Shown here: piece by piece, positions 35,496-44,280 of the stretch | Layout: every line of letters starts with the position of its first letter | How positions within the stretch are numbered: position 1 is the stretch's first letter | From: an uncultured Bacteroidales bacterium | Lineage (GTDB): Bacteria > Bacteroidota > Bacteroidia > Bacteroidales > P3 | Length of the DNA stretch: 64,000 nucleotides | Assembly (NCBI GenBank): GCA_900314925.1 | Contig: OMXC01000007.1 | Span: 1-64,000 of the forward strand | Reading direction: 5' to 3' | Made by a program: the position numbers and the translations under genes | The notes under the pieces: generated by a model | What the model was told of the DNA's origin: nothing | The model's database searches: none | Seen by the model: the letters and a program-made list of their open reading frames with translations, nothing else

Positions 35496-37886
35496 TCAGA
35501 ATGGGTAGTTGATACCGAAGTTTGTTACTATCTGGTTGAAGCGCCAGTGTGGCGGGCGCCAGCGCTGCTCCGGGGCGTAGCCCGGGTCGTAGAAGGGTAT
35601 GCCGAAGTCTATGCGCAGGGTGGCGATGGCGACGGTCACACGCAGGCCGAGACCGGCGCCTATGGCGATCTCCTTGGGCAGGCTGTTCCATTTTATGTGG
35701 CCGTCGGGATACTGCTCCGAGGGGCGGAAGAGCCACACGTTGCCCATGTCGGCGAAGACGGCACCCTCGAAGATGCCTGCTATGGGGAAGCGGCCTTCGA
35801 CGTTCATGACCAGCTGCAGGTCGCCCACACGCTCCACGTCGGCCACCTGGTCGCCGCTGCCGCTGCGATAGCTGCCGGGGCCGAGGCGCCGCAGCTGCCA
35901 GGCGCGCATGGTGGTGGGACCGCCGCCGAAGAAGCTCTTTTCGTAGGGCATCGAGACGGAGTTGCCGTAGGGCAGACCCGTGCCGAGGATGAGACGCGCC
36001 ACGAGGCTCGACTTGTTGCCGAAGTAGTGGTAGTGTGTCGCTTCCAGGCCGGCGCGCACATACTGCGAGAAAGGCACCCCGAGGATCTGGCGCACGTTGT
36101 TCTCGTCGGTCTCGGCATGGCTCAGCGTGGCCACAGCGGCCAGCAGGTTGCCGGCGGTCTCCACCGAGAGGTGCAGGGCCGAGAAGTCGTCGCGTGTGCC
36201 GTAGTGCTGGTTGCTGTAGGTGTAGTCGTAGCGCGCGTCGAGGATGAAGTGGCTGCTGTACTGGTATTTGAGGCGCAGGTCGTTGATCTGCGACAGGCGC
36301 GAGGCAAACCCATCCTCCATGTCTATCATGCGCACGAAGGTCATCTCTACGGGCAGCAGCTGGTTGCTGGCGCGCCGCGAGTGGCTCCAGGTGTAACCGA
36401 AGGAGGTGTTGGCAAGGATGCGCTCGAAGTAGTAGCGGTACTGGTAGCTTCCGCCGGCCGAGAAGAGGGTGTGGGGCTTGATGCGCTGGAAGACGATGTT
36501 GCGTGTGAAGGGCAGCAGGAATATCGGCATGTCGAGAGATATGTCGAGACCGGCCTCGAAGGCGGAGAAGTTGTCGTAGAAGGTCTTGCCGATGTTGCGG
36601 AACACCAGCTTGGGGAGCTCGAACAGCGCCGATCCTTTGACCCTCAGCAGCTCTGCGCCGCCAAAGAGGTTTTTGTGCTGGTATTCTATGGCTGTTTCTA
36701 CGCCCAGGTTGCCGCCGGTGAAGAAGTTCTTGGTGCTGTCGTCGCTGCCCAGAGGGGAGGCGTTGGTGAGCTCCACGGAGAGCGATATCTTCTGCTGCGT
36801 GGCACCGACGAGCCTTATGTGGGCGTCGACGAGCGGCAGCGAGTCGGTGGATGCCGGCGACGGCAGCATGTCGATGTTGATGTACTTGAAGTTGCGCAGG
36901 CCGAGGAGCGAGTTGTAGGTGTCGTTGATGTAGCGCGGACGGTAGGTCATGCCGGGGAAGATCATCAGCGAGCGGCTGATGGTCCGCGGTTTGATGGTCA
37001 TCGGACGGTCGTATACGTATATGTTGTCTATGCGTCGTGTCGCTCCCGGGTAGGTGTGGATGAGCGTGTCGTATGTGTCGGGGGCGTTGCGCAGGCCGGC
37101 GTTGCTGTTGGGATAGATGTATACGTTGTTGATGTGGTAGACCTGCAAGTCGCGGCTGTCTACATGCACGTCGATGCTCAGGCGCGACGACGAGTATGTG
37201 GTGTCGACCACGAAATGTATGTTTTCGTTGGATGCCAGGTAATAGCCTGCTTCGCGCAGGTTGGAGGCTATCCGGCTGCGCTCAAGGGCTATTTTCTCTT
37301 GGTCGTAGGGCTCGCCGACAACCAGCGGCGAGTCGTCCTTCAACTCGTCGAGAATACGTCTGACGGCCGGGTTCTCTGTGTGGTATATTATGTCGTCTAT
37401 GGTGTAGCGGTTGGTGGCCTTGATGTTGTAGCGGATGCTGATATTGTGGCCTTCAATGCCGACGGTGTCGAAGCTTACCGAGCTGCCGAAACAGCCTTTG
37501 GAGTCCATGAGCTGCTGCAGCTGTCTGACGGTCTGCTTGCTGCGTCCTTCGTCGTAGATGACGGGAGCCTGCCCGATACGGTGCATGCTGTTGTTCCACA
37601 GGTTTGAGGTGGTGTCGGTGAGGAAGCAGTAGACCCATTTGCTGAGGGGCATGCCTTTGATGCCGAGGAATTTGGTGTTGGGACGCTGCAGGTAGTATTT
37701 CTTGGCGTGCTTGACGGCGTCTTTGACTTCGGGCGTCACGGCGGCGCCGCTGTCGGCCATCTGCACGTCGAGGGTGACGTCGTGCAGCACGTGCTGGTCG
37801 GGGCCTACGTATTTGCTGACGGAGCAGCCGGCCAGCAGTGTCGCCGCAAGGACGAGGGTGATTATATGTGCCGCCCTATTTCTCAA
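35496..37886 (-). CDS. TamA/BamA-type outer-membrane assembly lipoprotein (TamL-like)
   Basis: The product is 796 aa. Lipobox LLAGC (Cys about 21), then POTRA-like periplasmic domains to about residue 400 (NTKFLGIKGMPLSKW, IKATNRYTIDDIIYHTEN, IYPNSNAGLRNAPD). A C-terminal 16-strand Omp85 barrel follows, with the lid-lock-like SFFGGGPTTMRAWQLRRLGPG and a final barrel strand ending NPF/YPF-like. In Bacteroidota the lipidated TamA version (TamL) works with TamB in outer-membrane protein insertion. The AsmA/DUF748 protein elsewhere in this window is a distant relative of TamB, not its obvious partner. Overlaps waaA by 11 nt. Confidence 0.87.
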   Translation of the reverse strand: MRNRAAHIITLVLAATLLAGCSVSKYVGPDQHVLHDVTLDVQMADSGAAVTPEVKDAVKHAKKYYLQRPNTKFLGIKGMPLSKWVYCFLTDTTSNLWNNSMHRIGQAPVIYDEGRSKQTVRQLQQLMDSKGCFGSSVSFDTVGIEGHNISIRYNIKATNRYTIDDIIYHTENPAVRRILDELKDDSPLVVGEPYDQEKIALERSRIASNLREAGYYLASNENIHFVVDTTYSSSRLSIDVHVDSRDLQVYHINNVYIYPNSNAGLRNAPDTYDTLIHTYPGATRRIDNIYVYDRPMTIKPRTISRSLMIFPGMTYRPRYINDTYNSLLGLRNFKYINIDMLPSPASTDSLPLVDAHIRLVGATQQKISLSVELTNASPLGSDDSTKNFFTGGNLGVETAIEYQHKNLFGGAELLRVKGSALFELPKLVFRNIGKTFYDNFSAFEAGLDISLDMPIFLLPFTRNIVFQRIKPHTLFSAGGSYQYRYYFERILANTSFGYTWSHSRRASNQLLPVEMTFVRMIDMEDGFASRLSQINDLRLKYQYSSHFILDARYDYTYSNQHYGTRDDFSALHLSVETAGNLLAAVATLSHAETDENNVRQILGVPFSQYVRAGLEATHYHYFGNKSSLVARLILGTGLPYGNSVSMPYEKSFFGGGPTTMRAWQLRRLGPGSYRSGSGDQVADVERVGDLQLVMNVEGRFPIAGIFEGAVFADMGNVWLFRPSEQYPDGHIKWNSLPKEIAIGAGLGLRVTVAIATLRIDFGIPFYDPGYAPEQRWRPPHWRFNQIVTNFGINYPF

Positions 37887-39111
37887 TGGTGTCCATTATC
37901 TTGGTTGTGCTGCCGAGGTTGCGGCGCATGAGTTGCATGCAGGCGTCGGAAGCGGCATTGTAGATGTCGTCGTCGGTAAACAATTTCCGTAGGAACGATA
38001 CATCGGGATGTTCGTCTACAATCATGCAGCCTCCGAGGTCGATGAGGTCGTGTGCCTCTTGGAATTTGTGGTAGTTAGGGCCGAAGACTACGGGCTTGCC
38101 GTAGGCTACGGCTTCGAGAATGTTGTGTATGCCTACGCCGAACCCTCCACCGATATAGGCCACGGTGGCGTAGCGGTAGAGCTTGGAGAGGAGGCCTATG
38201 TTGTCGATGATGAGCACCCGGCCGGCAGCATTGTCGGAAGCGGAAAGGCGGGAATATCTCACGCTGTCGGGGAACAGGGCTTCGATGCTGTGCAGGTGCT
38301 CTTCGTGTATCTCGTGTGGGGCGATGATGATGCGTTCTGGGAACCATTCTTTGCTCTCGCGCAGGCGTGCCAGCAGCTGCTCGTCGGGCGGCCATGTGCT
38401 CCCCGCCACCAGCACTTTGCCGTCGTATCCGTCAAGGAACTTCTCGACAACGGCGTCTCTTTCTGCGGTCTGAACTATCTGGTTCACACGGTCGTATCGG
38501 GTGTCGCCGGCCAGGGAACAATGGTCGATACCATGGCTGCGGAGCAGCTGCAGGCTATCCTCGTTCTGCACGAAGAGGTGGGTGAAGCAGTCGCGGAGCT
38601 GCCGGACGAACCAGCGGCCCCAGGGCTTGAAGAAGTATTGCTCCGGACGGAAGATGGCCGAGAAGATGTATGTTGGCACGTGGCTCTTGCGCAGCGCGCC
38701 GAGGTAGTTGAACCAGAAGTCGTATTTCACGAAGAAGGCCGCTTGCAGGTTGTTGGTCTGTCTGATGAAACGGTGCACCGTCAGCGGAAGGTCCGGGGGC
38801 AGGTAGCAGATGGCCTCGGCCTTGGCGTAGTTCTTGCGCACCTCGTAGCCTGACGGCGAGAAGAACGTCAGCAGCACCTGATGGTCGGGGTGCCGCTCGC
38901 GGTAGCTCTCGAGTACCGGACGGGCCTGCTCGAACTCGCCGAGACTTGCCGCGTGGAACCACACCACGGGACGGCCGTCGAGTTTCGCCAGCTCCTCGCG
39001 CCAGTGGTGCCACCCGCGAAGCATCAGCCGCGCATTGCGATGGCCGCAAGCCGCAGCCACATGCACTCCAAAGCAGTAAAACCAGATCCCTATGGTATAC
39101 AACCCCCTCAT
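37876..39111 (-). CDS. waaA: 3-deoxy-D-manno-octulosonic acid transferase (Kdo transferase)
   Basis: The product is 411 aa. An N-terminal membrane anchor comes first, then GT30 signatures: the catalytic Glu in WFHAASLGEFEQARP, FFVKYDFWFNYL, LAGDTRYDRV and FGVGIHNILEAVAYGKPVVFGPN. It adds Kdo to lipid A precursor at the inner membrane face. Start at ATG 39111 directly behind an AT-rich stretch; a 7-bp repeat array lies just upstream. First gene of the operon with tamL. Confidence 0.95.
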   Translation of the reverse strand: MRGLYTIGIWFYCFGVHVAAACGHRNARLMLRGWHHWREELAKLDGRPVVWFHAASLGEFEQARPVLESYRERHPDHQVLLTFFSPSGYEVRKNYAKAEAICYLPPDLPLTVHRFIRQTNNLQAAFFVKYDFWFNYLGALRKSHVPTYIFSAIFRPEQYFFKPWGRWFVRQLRDCFTHLFVQNEDSLQLLRSHGIDHCSLAGDTRYDRVNQIVQTAERDAVVEKFLDGYDGKVLVAGSTWPPDEQLLARLRESKEWFPERIIIAPHEIHEEHLHSIEALFPDSVRYSRLSASDNAAGRVLIIDNIGLLSKLYRYATVAYIGGGFGVGIHNILEAVAYGKPVVFGPNYHKFQEAHDLIDLGGCMIVDEHPDVSFLRKLFTDDDIYNAASDACMQLMRRNLGSTTKIMDTIEK

Positions 39112-39126
39112 AACACTAACCGAAAA

Positions 39127-39224
39127 AATTAATAATTAACAATTAATAATTAACAATTAACAATTAACACTTCTCACTTACCACTTACCACTTAACACTT
39201 CTCACTTCTCACTCCCCACTAATA
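39127..39224. repeat. 7-bp phased array of 14 units
   Basis: AATTAAT, AATTAAC, AATTAAT, AATTAAC (three times), ACTTCTC, ACTTACC (twice), ACTTAAC, ACTTCTC (twice), ACTCCCC, ACTAATA, all in register. It fills the space between waaA and the next gene and reaches into that gene's stop codon (39219-39221). Confidence 0.85.
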
Positions 39225-40040
39225 ATAGTAATAATCATACGTCGTCTTGCCCATGAGCGGGAACATCCACGACAGGCGTAACCCGTACATGAGGTCGAAA
39301 TATTTGTTGTTGTCTTTGCCGTTGAGCCCCATCTGGTTGTCGAGCTGATAGGACCGCATCGACCAGCTGAGGCATTCGCTCACCTCGAACATCACCTTGA
39401 AGTTCACGTATGTCGACAGGTTGCTCATGAACACGAAGCCTATGCCCTCCGTGAGCATGACGCCGTTGCGCAGGTGGTCGTAAATCTTGGCGTAGTCGCC
39501 GTTGATCTGTGGCACGGGGCTCTCGTTCATGTCCTGCGAGAAGACCGTCTTCTGCATGAACCAGCCGCCGCTGACTTTCACCATGATGCCGGAATTGGGG
39601 TTCTTCTTCATCACGGGGATGATCTTGCCGCCACCCAGGCGCACGGCGAGGCCGCGGTTGTAGGCCGTTACGGCACCGTCATAGCCGCCCCAGCAGTACA
39701 GCAGGCCGTTGTCGGAGTATATGGGCATGCGCTGTTCGCGGTTGCGCAGGTTGTCGCTGTTGTAGCCGAACCACAGGTCGGCGTCCAGCGTCACCATCCA
39801 GTTGCTCTTGTACTTGTAGTCGCAGCCTATGGAGAAGTCGAGGTACGGCCCTTTGTAGAGGTCGCGCATGCTGCCGCCCAGAGCACCCTCGCTTGCCGTC
39901 CCTGTGCCGGGCATCAGCGCGCCGGCAGTGAACCCTATGATATGGCACTCCAGAGTGTCCACGCTCAGCTTCACCTGCCCGCCCGACAGGGTGGGCAACA
40001 GCATGGCCGCCAGCGCTATTATCCAAATTTTATTTCTCAT
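39219..40040 (-). CDS. Exported outer-membrane beta-barrel protein, unknown
   Basis: The product is 273 aa. Signal peptide about 1-22 (IIALAAMLLPTLSGGQ). The body alternates strands and loops (GPYLDFSIGCDYKYKSNWMVTLDADLWFGYNSD, GIMVKVSGGWFMQ, GIGFVFMSNLSTYVNFKVMFEVSE) and ends in a Tyr run (TTYDYYYY). It resembles small Bacteroidota barrels without a named function. The final codons lie within the heptamer array, which may have altered the C-terminus. Confidence 0.75.
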   Translation of the reverse strand: MRNKIWIIALAAMLLPTLSGGQVKLSVDTLECHIIGFTAGALMPGTGTASEGALGGSMRDLYKGPYLDFSIGCDYKYKSNWMVTLDADLWFGYNSDNLRNREQRMPIYSDNGLLYCWGGYDGAVTAYNRGLAVRLGGGKIIPVMKKNPNSGIMVKVSGGWFMQKTVFSQDMNESPVPQINGDYAKIYDHLRNGVMLTEGIGFVFMSNLSTYVNFKVMFEVSECLSWSMRSYQLDNQMGLNGKDNNKYFDLMYGLRLSWMFPLMGKTTYDYYYY

Positions 40041-40055
40041 GTCAAAAAAAGTTTG

Positions 40056-40063
40056 TATCTTTG
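40056..40063 (+). promoter_or_regulatory. -7 element of the proS promoter
   Basis: TATCTTTG followed by CAA, set in a small palindrome (AGTTTG ... CAAACT). The distance to ATG 40130 is about 66 nt, with an AT-rich leader. Confidence 0.6.
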
Positions 40064-40129
40064 CAAACTGTCTATTGAAACGATAGACGACTCAAAATAT
40101 TGTATAATAAATAAAAAAATATAGCTTCA

Positions 40130-41602
40130 ATGGCAAAAGATTTTCCAAAACGTAGCGAGAACTACTCCGAATGGTATAACGAACTCGTCGTGCGTGCCGA
40201 CCTCGCCGAGCAGAGCGCCGTCCGCGGATGCATGGTCATCAAACCCTATGGCTATGCCATCTGGGAGAAGATGCAGCACCAGCTCGACAAGATGTTCAAA
40301 GAGACCGGCCACCAGAACGCCTATTTCCCCCTCTTCATCCCCAAGAGCTTCCTCAGCCGCGAGGCCGAGCATATCGAGGGTTTCGCCAAGGAGTGCGCCG
40401 TGGTGACCCACCACCGCCTCATGAACGCCCCCGACGGCAGCGGCGTCGTCGTCGACCCCAGCGCCAAGCTCGAAGAGGAGCTCATCGTGCGCCCCACCTC
40501 CGAGACCATCATCTGGAGCACCTACAAGAACTGGATCAAGTCCTACCGCGACCTGCCTATCCTCTGCAACCAGTGGGCCAACGTCGTGCGTTGGGAGATG
40601 CGCACCCGCATGTTCCTCCGCACCGCTGAGTTTCTCTGGCAGGAAGGCCACACCGCCCACGCCACCCGCGAGGAGGCCGAGGAGGAGGCACGCCGCATGC
40701 TCGAGGTCTACGCCGAGTTTGTGGAGAAATACATGGCCGTACCCGTGCTCAAGGGTCACAAGAGCCCCAACGAGCGCTTCGCCGGCGCCCTCGACACCCT
40801 CTGCATTGAGGCTATGATGCAGGACGGCAAGGCTCTGCAGGCAGGCACCAGCCACTTCTTGGGCCAGAACTTCGCCAAGGCCTTCGAGGTGCAGTTCCTC
40901 AACAAGGAGAACAAGCTCGAATACGTATGGGCCACCTCGTGGGGCGTCAGCACCCGCCTCATGGGCGCCCTCATCATGACCCACTCCGACGACAACGGAC
41001 TCGTCCTCCCGCCGCACCTGGCCCCCATCCACGTGGCCATCGTCCCCATCTGCAAGAGCGACGAACAGCAGCGCCAGCTCGACGAGCATATCGCCCCCAT
41101 CGTCCGCACCCTCGAAGCCAAAGGCCTGGTGGTGAAGTATGACAACCGACCCGAGTACAAGCCCGGCTGGAAGTTCAACGAGTACGAGTTCAAAGGCGTC
41201 CCCGTGCGCTTGGCCATCGGCCCCCGTGACCTGGAGAACGGAACCTGCGAGGTCTGCCGCCGCGACACGCTCGAGAAGATCACTATGCCCATCGAAGGCA
41301 TCGCCGACCACGTCTACGACCTCATGGAGCAGATACAGCAGAACCTCTTCAAGAAAGCCGCCGACTTCCGCGCCAGCATGACCCGCAAGGTCGACACCTG
41401 GGACGACTTCAAGGTCGAGATCGAGAAGAACGGCTTCCTCCTCTGCCATTGGGACGGCACCCAGGAGACCGAGGAGCGCATCAAGGAAGAAACCAAGGCC
41501 ACCATCCGCTGCATCCCCTTCGACGCCCCCGAAGAGGAAGGCAAGTGCATCTACAGCGGCAAACCCAGCCACCGCCGCGTTGTCTTCGCCCGCAGCTACT
41601 GA
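40130..41602 (+). CDS. proS: Proline-tRNA ligase, archaeal/eukaryote-like form
   Basis: The product is 490 aa. Class II aminoacyl-tRNA synthetase motifs are in order: [19 protein letters not shown] (motif 1), [24 protein letters not shown] with [24 protein letters not shown] (motif 2), and a [10 protein letters not shown] loop. An anticodon-binding domain and the extra C-terminal domain ending in Tyr are typical of ProS type 3. No cis-editing INS domain, as expected for this form. Single-gene unit with a terminator. Confidence 0.96.
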   Translation: MAKDFPKRSENYSEWYNELVVRADLAEQSAVRGCMVIKPYGYAIWEKMQHQLDKMFKETGHQNAYFPLFIPKSFLSREAEHIEGFAKECAVVTHHRLMNAPDGSGVVVDPSAKLEEELIVRPTSETIIWSTYKNWIKSYRDLPILCNQWANVVRWEMRTRMFLRTAEFLWQEGHTAHATREEAEEEARRMLEVYAEFVEKYMAVPVLKGHKSPNERFAGALDTLCIEAMMQDGKALQAGTSHFLGQNFAKAFEVQFLNKENKLEYVWATSWGVSTRLMGALIMTHSDDNGLVLPPHLAPIHVAIVPICKSDEQQRQLDEHIAPIVRTLEAKGLVVKYDNRPEYKPGWKFNEYEFKGVPVRLAIGPRDLENGTCEVCRRDTLEKITMPIEGIADHVYDLMEQIQQNLFKKAADFRASMTRKVDTWDDFKVEIEKNGFLLCHWDGTQETEERIKEETKATIRCIPFDAPEEEGKCIYSGKPSHRRVVFARSY

Positions 41603-41626
41603 TAACGCCTTGTGCTATACAGAATT

Positions 41627-41664
41627 AAGCGGCAAGTGGCATCTGCCACTTGCCGCTTGGTTTT
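41627..41664 (+). terminator. Terminator of proS
   Basis: AAGCGGCAAGTGGCA (41627-41641), loop TC, TGCCACTTGCCGCTT (41644-41658), then GGTTTT. Perfect 15-bp stem. Confidence 0.9.
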
Positions 41665-41707
41665 ACGCTGTCCCAATGCCTTGATTTATAGCCATAAGTA
41701 AGTCTAT

Positions 41708-41795
41708 AGGTTTTACTCACCTTTTACTCACCTTTTGCTCATCTTTTACTCAAACTCTGCCTGCCTCCGTAGTAACACCGTAGTAGCTCCCATGT
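41708..41795. repeat. 11-bp phased array, mostly direct
   Basis: Eight units in register: AGGTTTTACTC, ACCTTTTACTC, ACCTTTTGCTC, ATCTTTTACTC, AAACTCTGCCT, GCCTCCGTAGT, AACACCGTAGT, AGCTCCCATGT. The CCGTAG units link it to the arrays at 12036, 20883 and 33228. It abuts the broken fic gene. Confidence 0.8.
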
Positions 41796-42664
41796 TCCTC
41801 CGCTGTACGTCCGACCGCCATCAGCCGCAGCGGCTGCCGACTGACAACAGATTATTAACCCATCAACGTAATCCAGTCGTAGGACATAAAAGTGACAACC
41901 TGTATCAGCATATCACGGTGGAACTGCTACGTAGCCTTTCGGCATTGGTAATGAAAAACACGGGGTCGGAATACAACACCATGCTGGGCAATTTTTCGGC
42001 AGCCAAGGGTGAGTTGAGACTTTTGAATGTGAGTGCCGGAATAGGTGGAAGGTCATATCTGTCGTATCAGAAGGTTCCCGGTTGGCTACAGGAATTCTGT
42101 CAATGGCTCAATGCCGAGCGGAAACACCTGCACGAAACAGACATTGAAGCGGTATATGACTTGAGTTTCGAAGCCCACTACAGGCTTGTGAATATTCATC
42201 CTTGGGCCGACGGTAATGGTCGTATGAACCGACTGGTGATGAATATGATACAGTATGAGTTTGGCGTGGTGCCGTCGATAGTGAAAAAGGAGAAACGTAA
42301 GCAATACATCAGCTCTCTTGAACAAAGCGAAGAAGCAGAGGATTCAAAGAATTTCAAGTCCTTCATGCTCCAGCATCATTGCGACAACCTGCTGAAACAG
42401 ATTGAGGAGTACAAGCATAGCATGGGTGATGAATTCCATAGTGCCAAGTCTGACAGCGCCTTGGATGGCACTATGGCACTAAGGATTATAGGCGCCTTAC
42501 GTGCCAAGCCGTCAGCCACGATGGACAATCTGTCCAATACCTTGGGAATAGCCAGAAGGACGCTGGTATGATATATGAACAAGTTGCAGGAAGACAACAA
42601 GATAAAACGAGTGGGTGGCAGACGATACGGACATTGGGAAATCATAGAGGGGGACAATGAATGA
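41796..42664 (+). pseudogene. Broken Fic family gene
   Basis: A Fic core with an intact active loop (NIHPWADGNGRMNR, catalytic His present) spans roughly 41880-42330. Toward the 5' end similarity fades into the 11-bp repeat array, so the normal N-terminal part with a start and inhibitory helix is missing. Toward the 3' end the winged-helix tail (DGTMALRIIGALRAKPSATMDNLSNTLGIARRTLV) meets an in-frame TGA at 42569-42571. The same frame then continues YMNKLQEDNKIKRVGGRRYGHWEI to the TGA at 42664, plainly the rest of the domain. It is therefore truncated and carries a nonsense codon. Fic enzymes normally AMPylate targets. Confidence 0.8.
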
Positions 42665-42910
42665 TCCATTCGCAAGAATATAGGAAACTTGTCTATTCCA
42701 GGTCGCTGCATAGTGCCATGAATCGGAAGAAAAGAGGTCGGTTATGCAAAGACTATTGACAATCCTTGTCAGCCAAGCCGACGGCAAACCACGGTGACCT
42801 CTCGGCGATCCGTCGGCGGTTTTCTTTCTTCGTCCCTTCTTCGTGGGTTCTTTGTGCCTACTTTGCCGCAATAGCGTACTACTTGAAAACACATTGCACA
42901 AACAACCCAT

Positions 42911-43343
42911 AAACAATAGCAATTTCCGTGGGTGGCCGTTATCGGCCGTCCACCCCATACCTATCCCCATCATGCCCATTAAACCCATCGTGCCCGTTTA
43001 ACCCATACTACCTGGCTCCATTGGAAACACGGCCTGCGACGTTAGCACGGCCAAGTGCATAGGGCTGGAGCAAACGCATTCTCCATGTCCTCTCGGCGAC
43101 CATTTTATAACAGCATTCTATTTTTAACAGCTGTTGAAACAATAGCAATTCCCATTGGGTGGCCGTTATCGGCCGCCCACCCCATACCTACCCCCATCAT
43201 GCCCATTAAACCCATCGTGCCCGTTTAACCCATTCTACCTGGCTCCATTGGAAACACGGCCTGCGACGCTAGCACGGCCAAGTGCATAGGGCTGGAGCAA
43301 TCGCATTCTCCATGTCCTCTCGGCGATCATTTTATAACAGCAT
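42911..43343. repeat. Two direct repeats of about 206 bp, period 226 bp
   Basis: Copy 1 at 42911-43116 and copy 2 at 43137-43343 are nearly identical. Both contain a hairpin GGGTGG ... CCACCC with an inner CCG/CGG, a pyrimidine-rich stretch with CATGCCCATTAAACCCATCG, and a conserved 3' half ending CCTCTCGGCGA(C/T)CATT. No open frame spans either copy. The 42665-42910 part and 43344-43398 show nothing I can name. The pair lies directly before the hsd operon promoter. Confidence 0.85.
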
Positions 43344-43398
43344 CACATTTTCTCTATTTTCACGTTTTTTTGATTTTATCGCACGCACGAAAAATTAT

Positions 43399-43429
43399 TT
43401 TGCCATATTAGAAAAAAAGCGTATCTTTG
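43399..43429 (+). promoter_or_regulatory. Promoter of the hsd/abiH operon
   Basis: TTTG (43399-43402), 19 nt, TATCTTTG (43422-43429), CAG. Full consensus. Start codon 60 nt downstream. No other promoter is evident until after abiH, so it probably drives all five genes. Confidence 0.75.
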
Positions 43430-43488
43430 CAGATTGAAAATAAGACATGTGCAACGACTGAATTACCCATACTCTTGAAATAGAAAGC

Positions 43489-44280
43489 ATGAATGAAGAT
43501 ATTATAAATGCCTACTATTCTCCTATTCTGAACCACCGATATGAGCAGTGGTTTCAGGAGAGGCATTATAATGAGGATGAATTCAGCGACAAAGACAGGA
43601 AGGAATATCTGGAGATGGTAGAGGAGGCGACCTCTCATTATTTAAGTGGTCTACCTACGATGCAAGGAGCTTTGGATTGGTTTAAAAGTTCCCATGATGA
43701 ATATCATGCAACATATTGTGTTGTCATTTCGGCCATACAGTTCATTTTAATGACTATGATTGATGGTATGGTGCTCAGCAAGTATTTTCTCCTGGCTGAT
43801 AAAGATTATGACCGGAGATTACTGCGTGGAAAATTGAAAGTTATTCTCAACGAGGGGTTCAAGAAACTATATGGCTTCAAAGAAGGGAAACAATCTAAAT
43901 GGAATGACATTGGCACTATTATGAAATACTTCCCTGAAGAAATACATAGACAATACCAAGAACTAACATCTTTACTTGAAAAGCATTCCAGATCCTCTTC
44001 GTGGTGGAAGGATGAACGCGACGTAGAAACTCATCTTGATACGGAAAAACTATACGCCTCAAGATGTGAAAAAATCAAAGAAAGTCAAGTGATTATTGAC
44101 TTCCTGAAGCTTTTCGAAACACTTAATGCAGTTAATCTATTTTTGACCAATATGCACGCATGTCTTAACAATTATCTGGTCGATAAATTTCGGTGTGGAG
44201 AATTGCAGGACGTAAAAAATATTTTGTGTATCAATGAACAAACAACAACTAGCAGCCAAAATATGGGCATCGGCAAATAA
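43489..44280 (+). CDS. Unknown all-helical protein with RX4H motif, first gene of hsd operon
   Basis: The product is 263 aa, predicted helical. A hydrophobic helix (about 75-100) is followed by basic segments. SWWKDERDVETHLD (171-184) holds R177 and H182 in RX4H spacing, the catalytic pattern of HEPN ribonucleases, between two long helices (EEIHRQYQELTSLLEK and ASRCEKIKESQVIIDFLKLFE). I do not recognise a named family; HEPN is an inference from this motif and helix layout. It overlaps hsdM by 47 nt, an unusually long overlap that ties its translation to the methylase. AT-rich like the rest of the operon. Confidence 0.7.
   Translation: MNEDIINAYYSPILNHRYEQWFQERHYNEDEFSDKDRKEYLEMVEEATSHYLSGLPTMQGALDWFKSSHDEYHATYCVVISAIQFILMTMIDGMVLSKYFLLADKDYDRRLLRGKLKVILNEGFKKLYGFKEGKQSKWNDIGTIMKYFPEEIHRQYQELTSLLEKHSRSSSWWKDERDVETHLDTEKLYASRCEKIKESQVIIDFLKLFETLNAVNLFLTNMHACLNNYLVDKFRCGELQDVKNILCINEQTTTSSQNMGIGK

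Noticed and set aside
39127..39224. CRISPR array
   Set aside because: Units are 7 bp, contiguous and without spacers; no cas genes are in the window. The same reasoning excludes the other short-period arrays.
41735..41795. N-terminal extension of the Fic frame
   Set aside because: These codons are the 11-bp phased array, not gene sequence.
42911..43343. Insertion sequence
   Set aside because: No transposase frame and no terminal inverted repeats or target duplication seen; only a direct duplication.
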